Shown here: positions 46,626 to 48,501 of the stretch, piece by piece
Layout of the letters: each line of letters starts with the position of its first letter
Numbering within the stretch: position 1 is the first letter of the stretch
Assembly: GCA_015065975.1 (NCBI GenBank)
Contig: SVPG01000015.1
Span: 1 to 48,501 of the forward strand
Direction: 5' to 3'
DNA length: 48,501 bases
From: Oscillospiraceae bacterium
GTDB taxonomy: Bacteria > Bacillota > Clostridia > Oscillospirales > Acutalibacteraceae
The notes under the pieces: model-generated
What the model was told of the DNA's origin: nothing
Databases searched by the model: none
The model's input: the letters and a program-made list of their open reading frames with translations, nothing else
Position numbers and translations under genes: made by a program

Positions 46626-47840
46626 TCAGTTTGCAGCCTCGACAAGAGCCTTTGTATCTCTTGCGATGACGAGCTCCTCGTTGGTGGGAATGACATAAAC
46701 CTTGACCTTGGAATCGGGAGTGGAGATGAGAGCTTCGGTGCCGTGGATGGTGGCGTTGAGCTCCTCGTCGATCTTGACTCCGAGATAGCCGAGACCCTTG
46801 CAGATCTCTGCTCTGTGGGAGGTCTGGTTCTCGCCGATACCTGCTGTGAAGGTGATAGCGTCAACACCGTCAAGAGCAGCAGCATAAGCGCCGATGAACT
46901 TCTTTATCTGATAGCGGAGCATCTTGTGTGTGAGGATAGCGCGCTCGTCGCCTTCCTTTGCAGCAGCGGTGACGTCGCGGTCGTCGCTGGAGATGCCGGA
47001 AACGCCGAGAAGACCCGACTTCTTGTTGAGCATTGTATCCATCTCGGAGGGAGTCATGTTCTCCTTCTCAGCGATGAAGGTGACAACAGAGGGATCAAGG
47101 CTGCCCGAACGGGTGCCCATCATGAAACCGCCGAGTGGGGTGAGACCCATGCTGGTGTCGATAACCTTGCCGTCCTTGACAGCGGTGAGAGAAGAACCGT
47201 TGCCGAGATGGCAGTTGATGATCTTTGTGCCTGTGGGATCGTCAGCCTTGCCGAGCAGCTCGAGGCAGCGTCCGGTGACGTATCTGTGGCTGGTGCCGTG
47301 TGCGCCGTAACGTCTGACCTTGTACTTCTCATAGAACTCATAAGGAATAGCGAACATATAAGCCTCTTCGGGCATGGTTGCGTGGAAGGAGGTGTCGAAA
47401 ACGACAGCCTGGGGAACCTTCTCGCCGAAAACGCTGACTGCTGCGCGGATACCCTGAACGTGTGCGGGGTTGTGCAGCGGAGCGAGTGTGCTGAGGGAAT
47501 CGATGTCCTCGATGACCTTCTCGTCAACAAGAACGGACTTGGAGAATATAGCACCGCCCTGAACGACGCGGTGACCGATAGCCGAAACCTCGGACAGCTC
47601 GTTGATTACCTTGCCCTCGCCTGTGGTGAGAGCGTCCTTGACGAGCATGAAAGCCTCGGTGTGGTTGGTCATGTTCTGCTCTTTGACAAAGCTTCTGCCG
47701 TCGGCAAGCTTGTGGGTGACGATGCCGCCCTCGATGCCGATACGCTCACAGTTGCCCTTTGCGATAACAGACTCGTCCGCCATATCAATAAGCTGATACT
47801 TGAGGGAAGAGCTGCCCGCGTTGATTACGAGAATCTTCAT
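46626..47840 (-). CDS. ackA: Acetate kinase
   Basis: A 404-residue acetokinase that makes ATP and acetate from acetyl phosphate. Motifs: 'NAGSSSLKYQLID' near the N-terminus, 'RYGAHGTSHRYV', 'IINCHLGNGSSLTAV', 'LDPSVVTFIAEKE', 'TFTAGIGENQTSHR' and 'TNEELVIARDT' at the end. ATG 47840 follows AAGGAG by 9 nt and fits the family N-terminus. The same frame extends to ATG 47888, which has its own GAGG site and would add 16 basic/aromatic residues. No phosphotransacetylase gene is in the window. Confidence 0.95.
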   Translation of the reverse strand: MKILVINAGSSSLKYQLIDMADESVIAKGNCERIGIEGGIVTHKLADGRSFVKEQNMTNHTEAFMLVKDALTTGEGKVINELSEVSAIGHRVVQGGAIFSKSVLVDEKVIEDIDSLSTLAPLHNPAHVQGIRAAVSVFGEKVPQAVVFDTSFHATMPEEAYMFAIPYEFYEKYKVRRYGAHGTSHRYVTGRCLELLGKADDPTGTKIINCHLGNGSSLTAVKDGKVIDTSMGLTPLGGFMMGTRSGSLDPSVVTFIAEKENMTPSEMDTMLNKKSGLLGVSGISSDDRDVTAAAKEGDERAILTHKMLRYQIKKFIGAYAAALDGVDAITFTAGIGENQTSHRAEICKGLGYLGVKIDEELNATIHGTEALISTPDSKVKVYVIPTNEELVIARDTKALVEAAN

Positions 47841-48025
47841 ACTTCCTGTCTCCTTATTCTTTTTGAATAGATTTTTAAAAAATCCCATTGATATACCTCG
47901 ATTTCTCTAATTATTTACGGTTTCTACCGAATCGATATACCATACATATTCCATAATAATACTTTTGCGCCGCGATTTCAAGTGCAATTCGCCTCATTGC
48001 GCAAATTTTTGCCGACACAAAGCAT

Positions 48026-48054
48026 TTGACAAAATATTGATGCAATGTTATAAT
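48026..48054 (+). promoter_or_regulatory. Consensus promoter of the tRNA-Arg unit
   Basis: TTGACA (48026-48031), 17-bp spacer, TATAAT (48049-48054). The predicted transcript starts near 48061 and runs through the tRNA-Arg remnant before the intact tRNA. Confidence 0.92.
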
Positions 48055-48077
48055 TAAAATTCAGTAAACCCGCATCC

Positions 48078-48135
48078 GCCTCCTTAGTTAAATGGATATA
48101 ATAAACCCCTCCTAAGGTTACGTAGTAACAACCAC
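48078..48135 (+). pseudogene. Degenerate tRNA-Arg(CCT)-like remnant
   Basis: The 5' part resembles a tRNA: GCCTCCT, then TA, a D-arm GTTA-AATGGATA-TAAT, then an anticodon-type segment AACC-CCTCCTAA-GGTT with the CCT anticodon triplet. The anticodon loop is one base too long, and no T arm or matching 3' acceptor strand follows; a small hairpin GTTAC-GTA-GTAAC comes instead. It lies between the promoter and the intact tRNA-Arg(CCT) and would be cotranscribed with it. A tRNA remnant is the best reading. Confidence 0.5.
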
Positions 48136-48190
48136 CTTGCCTGAAAAGGCAATAGTTATAAACATAAAATTTCATAATCAGTTAGTCCTT

Positions 48191-48267
48191 GCGCATATAG
48201 CTCAGTTGGATAGAGCGGTCGCCTCCTAAGCGACAGGCCGGGGGTTCAAATCCCTTTATGCGCGCCA
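48191..48267 (+). tRNA. tRNA-Arg (anticodon CCT)
   Basis: Complete cloverleaf: acceptor stem GCGCATA/TATGCGC, D arm with AGCTCAGTTGGATAGAGC, anticodon stem GTCGC/GCGAC closing the loop CTCCTAA (anticodon CCT, arginine AGG codons), T arm GGGGGTTCAAATCCC with one irregular pair, discriminator G and encoded CCA at 48265-48267. Its own promoter lies about 140 bp upstream, with a decayed tRNA-like segment in between, and a terminator follows. Confidence 0.96.
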
Positions 48268-48270
48268 TAT

Positions 48271-48313
48271 AAAAGCCCGAAAGCCTTGATCTTACAAGGT
48301 TTTCGGGCTTTTT
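48271..48313 (+). terminator. Terminator of tRNA-Arg
   Basis: A long stem (arms about 48273-48288 and 48295-48310) with a T run, 3 nt after the tRNA CCA end. Confidence 0.88.
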
Positions 48314-48400
48314 GCATTTCCGAAGATCTTTTAGTTATTGATTACGACAGCGTGTAATCATGAAACGCCGAAAGGAAGCGAACTTATATGAAACAACAAA

Positions 48401-48498
48401 ATTAGCCAGCTAATCGATTAGCAGAAAATGAGGTTTTTTGCTAATCAAAATGCCCTTCCTGCTAATCTCAGAAAAAACGGCTGATTTTTCTTGCTAAT
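48401..48498. repeat. Cluster of GCTAAT motifs
   Basis: Six copies of GCTAAT or its complement ATTAGC occur within 100 bp: ATTAGC at 48401-48406, the perfect palindrome GCTAATCGATTAGC at 48409-48422, and GCTAAT at 48440, 48461 and 48493. The region is AT-rich and lacks a recognisable gene; a five-codon ORF with a fair ribosome-binding site starts near 48388. The motifs could be regulator or recombinase-accessory sites at the edge of an element beyond the window. Confidence 0.6.
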
Positions 48499-48501
48499 TT
48501 A

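Noticed and set aside
47978-48175. A 65-codon minus-strand frame upstream of tRNA-Arg
   Set aside because: It covers the tRNA promoter and remnant, has no ribosome-binding site, and its composition is that of noncoding AT-rich DNA.

Overview
The window looks like a chromosomal segment of a Gram-positive anaerobe of the class Clostridia, most likely Oscillospirales/Ruminococcaceae-like. This is inferred from content only: a DRTGG / anti-sigma-type ATPase / PHP / sensory [FeFe]-hydrogenase cluster, a MecA-like adaptor, a clostridial EF-G paralogue, DUF5050- and DUF4367-type proteins, many small lipoproteins, GAAAGG/GGAGG ribosome-binding sites, and near-perfect TTGACA-17-TATAAT promoters. Most genes are GC-rich (roughly half G+C). 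A few patches (about 5.9-7.0 kb, 33.8-36.6 kb, 40.6-41.6 kb) are visibly AT-richer.

Layout. 1-0.8 kb: tRNA-Val(GAC) on the minus strand followed by three decayed copies of its own 3' end, each with a terminator. 0.9-5.8 kb: minus-strand envelope operon (zinc-ribbon membrane sensor, methyltransferase, two lipoproteins, L,D-transpeptidase). 5.9-7.8 kb: plus-strand trio (unknown, RDD membrane protein, tyrosine phosphatase). 7.9-8.1 kb: a chain of seven hairpins. 8.1-9.9 kb: ROK regulator and a DUF4190-like protein. 10.0-16.4 kb: a six-gene minus-strand operon encoding a full route from UDP-GlcNAc to UDP-ManNAc3NAcA plus a glycosyltransferase that appears to start at an AUA codon. 16.6-20.5 kb: plus-strand redox-sensing cluster with an [FeFe]-hydrogenase-like sensor. 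20.7-23.0 kb: CBS/CorC membrane protein preceded by a 24-codon uORF, MGMT-like protein, lipoprotein. 23.1-25.5 kb: rpe, MecA-like adaptor, solitary RnfC-like protein.

25.6-31.5 kb: rlmB followed by three same-strand genes with no recognised function. Two encode long charged or proline-rich, probably disordered proteins. The third encodes a membrane protein with the architecture of a P1B-type ATPase in which every catalytic motif is lost. This trio is the best candidate here for an undescribed system. 31.7-33.7 kb: EF-G-like GTPase. 33.8-38.8 kb: ECF sigma factor, DUF4367 anti-sigma factor, a structured inter-gene region, and four secreted/membrane proteins, three of which share an identical translation leader. 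39.0-41.6 kb: ABC-F ATPase with one degenerate composite ATP site, then two AT-rich unknown genes. 41.7-46.1 kb: coaE-lytic transglycosylase-M18 aminopeptidase-MscS-YdcF operon. 46.2-46.5 kb: three tandem 84-bp repeats plus a three-hairpin cruciform element. 46.6-47.8 kb: ackA. 48.0-48.5 kb: a tRNA-Arg(CCT) remnant, an intact tRNA-Arg(CCT), then AT-rich DNA with repeated GCTAAT motifs.

Taken together the window is mostly envelope maintenance (cell-wall crosslinking, glycan precursor synthesis, lipoproteins, mechanosensation, envelope-stress sigma factor) with redox sensing and translation-associated factors. Both ends carry tRNA genes flanked by tRNA-derived debris, which suggests past integration or recombination at tRNA loci. 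All functions are read from sequence motifs without database searches.
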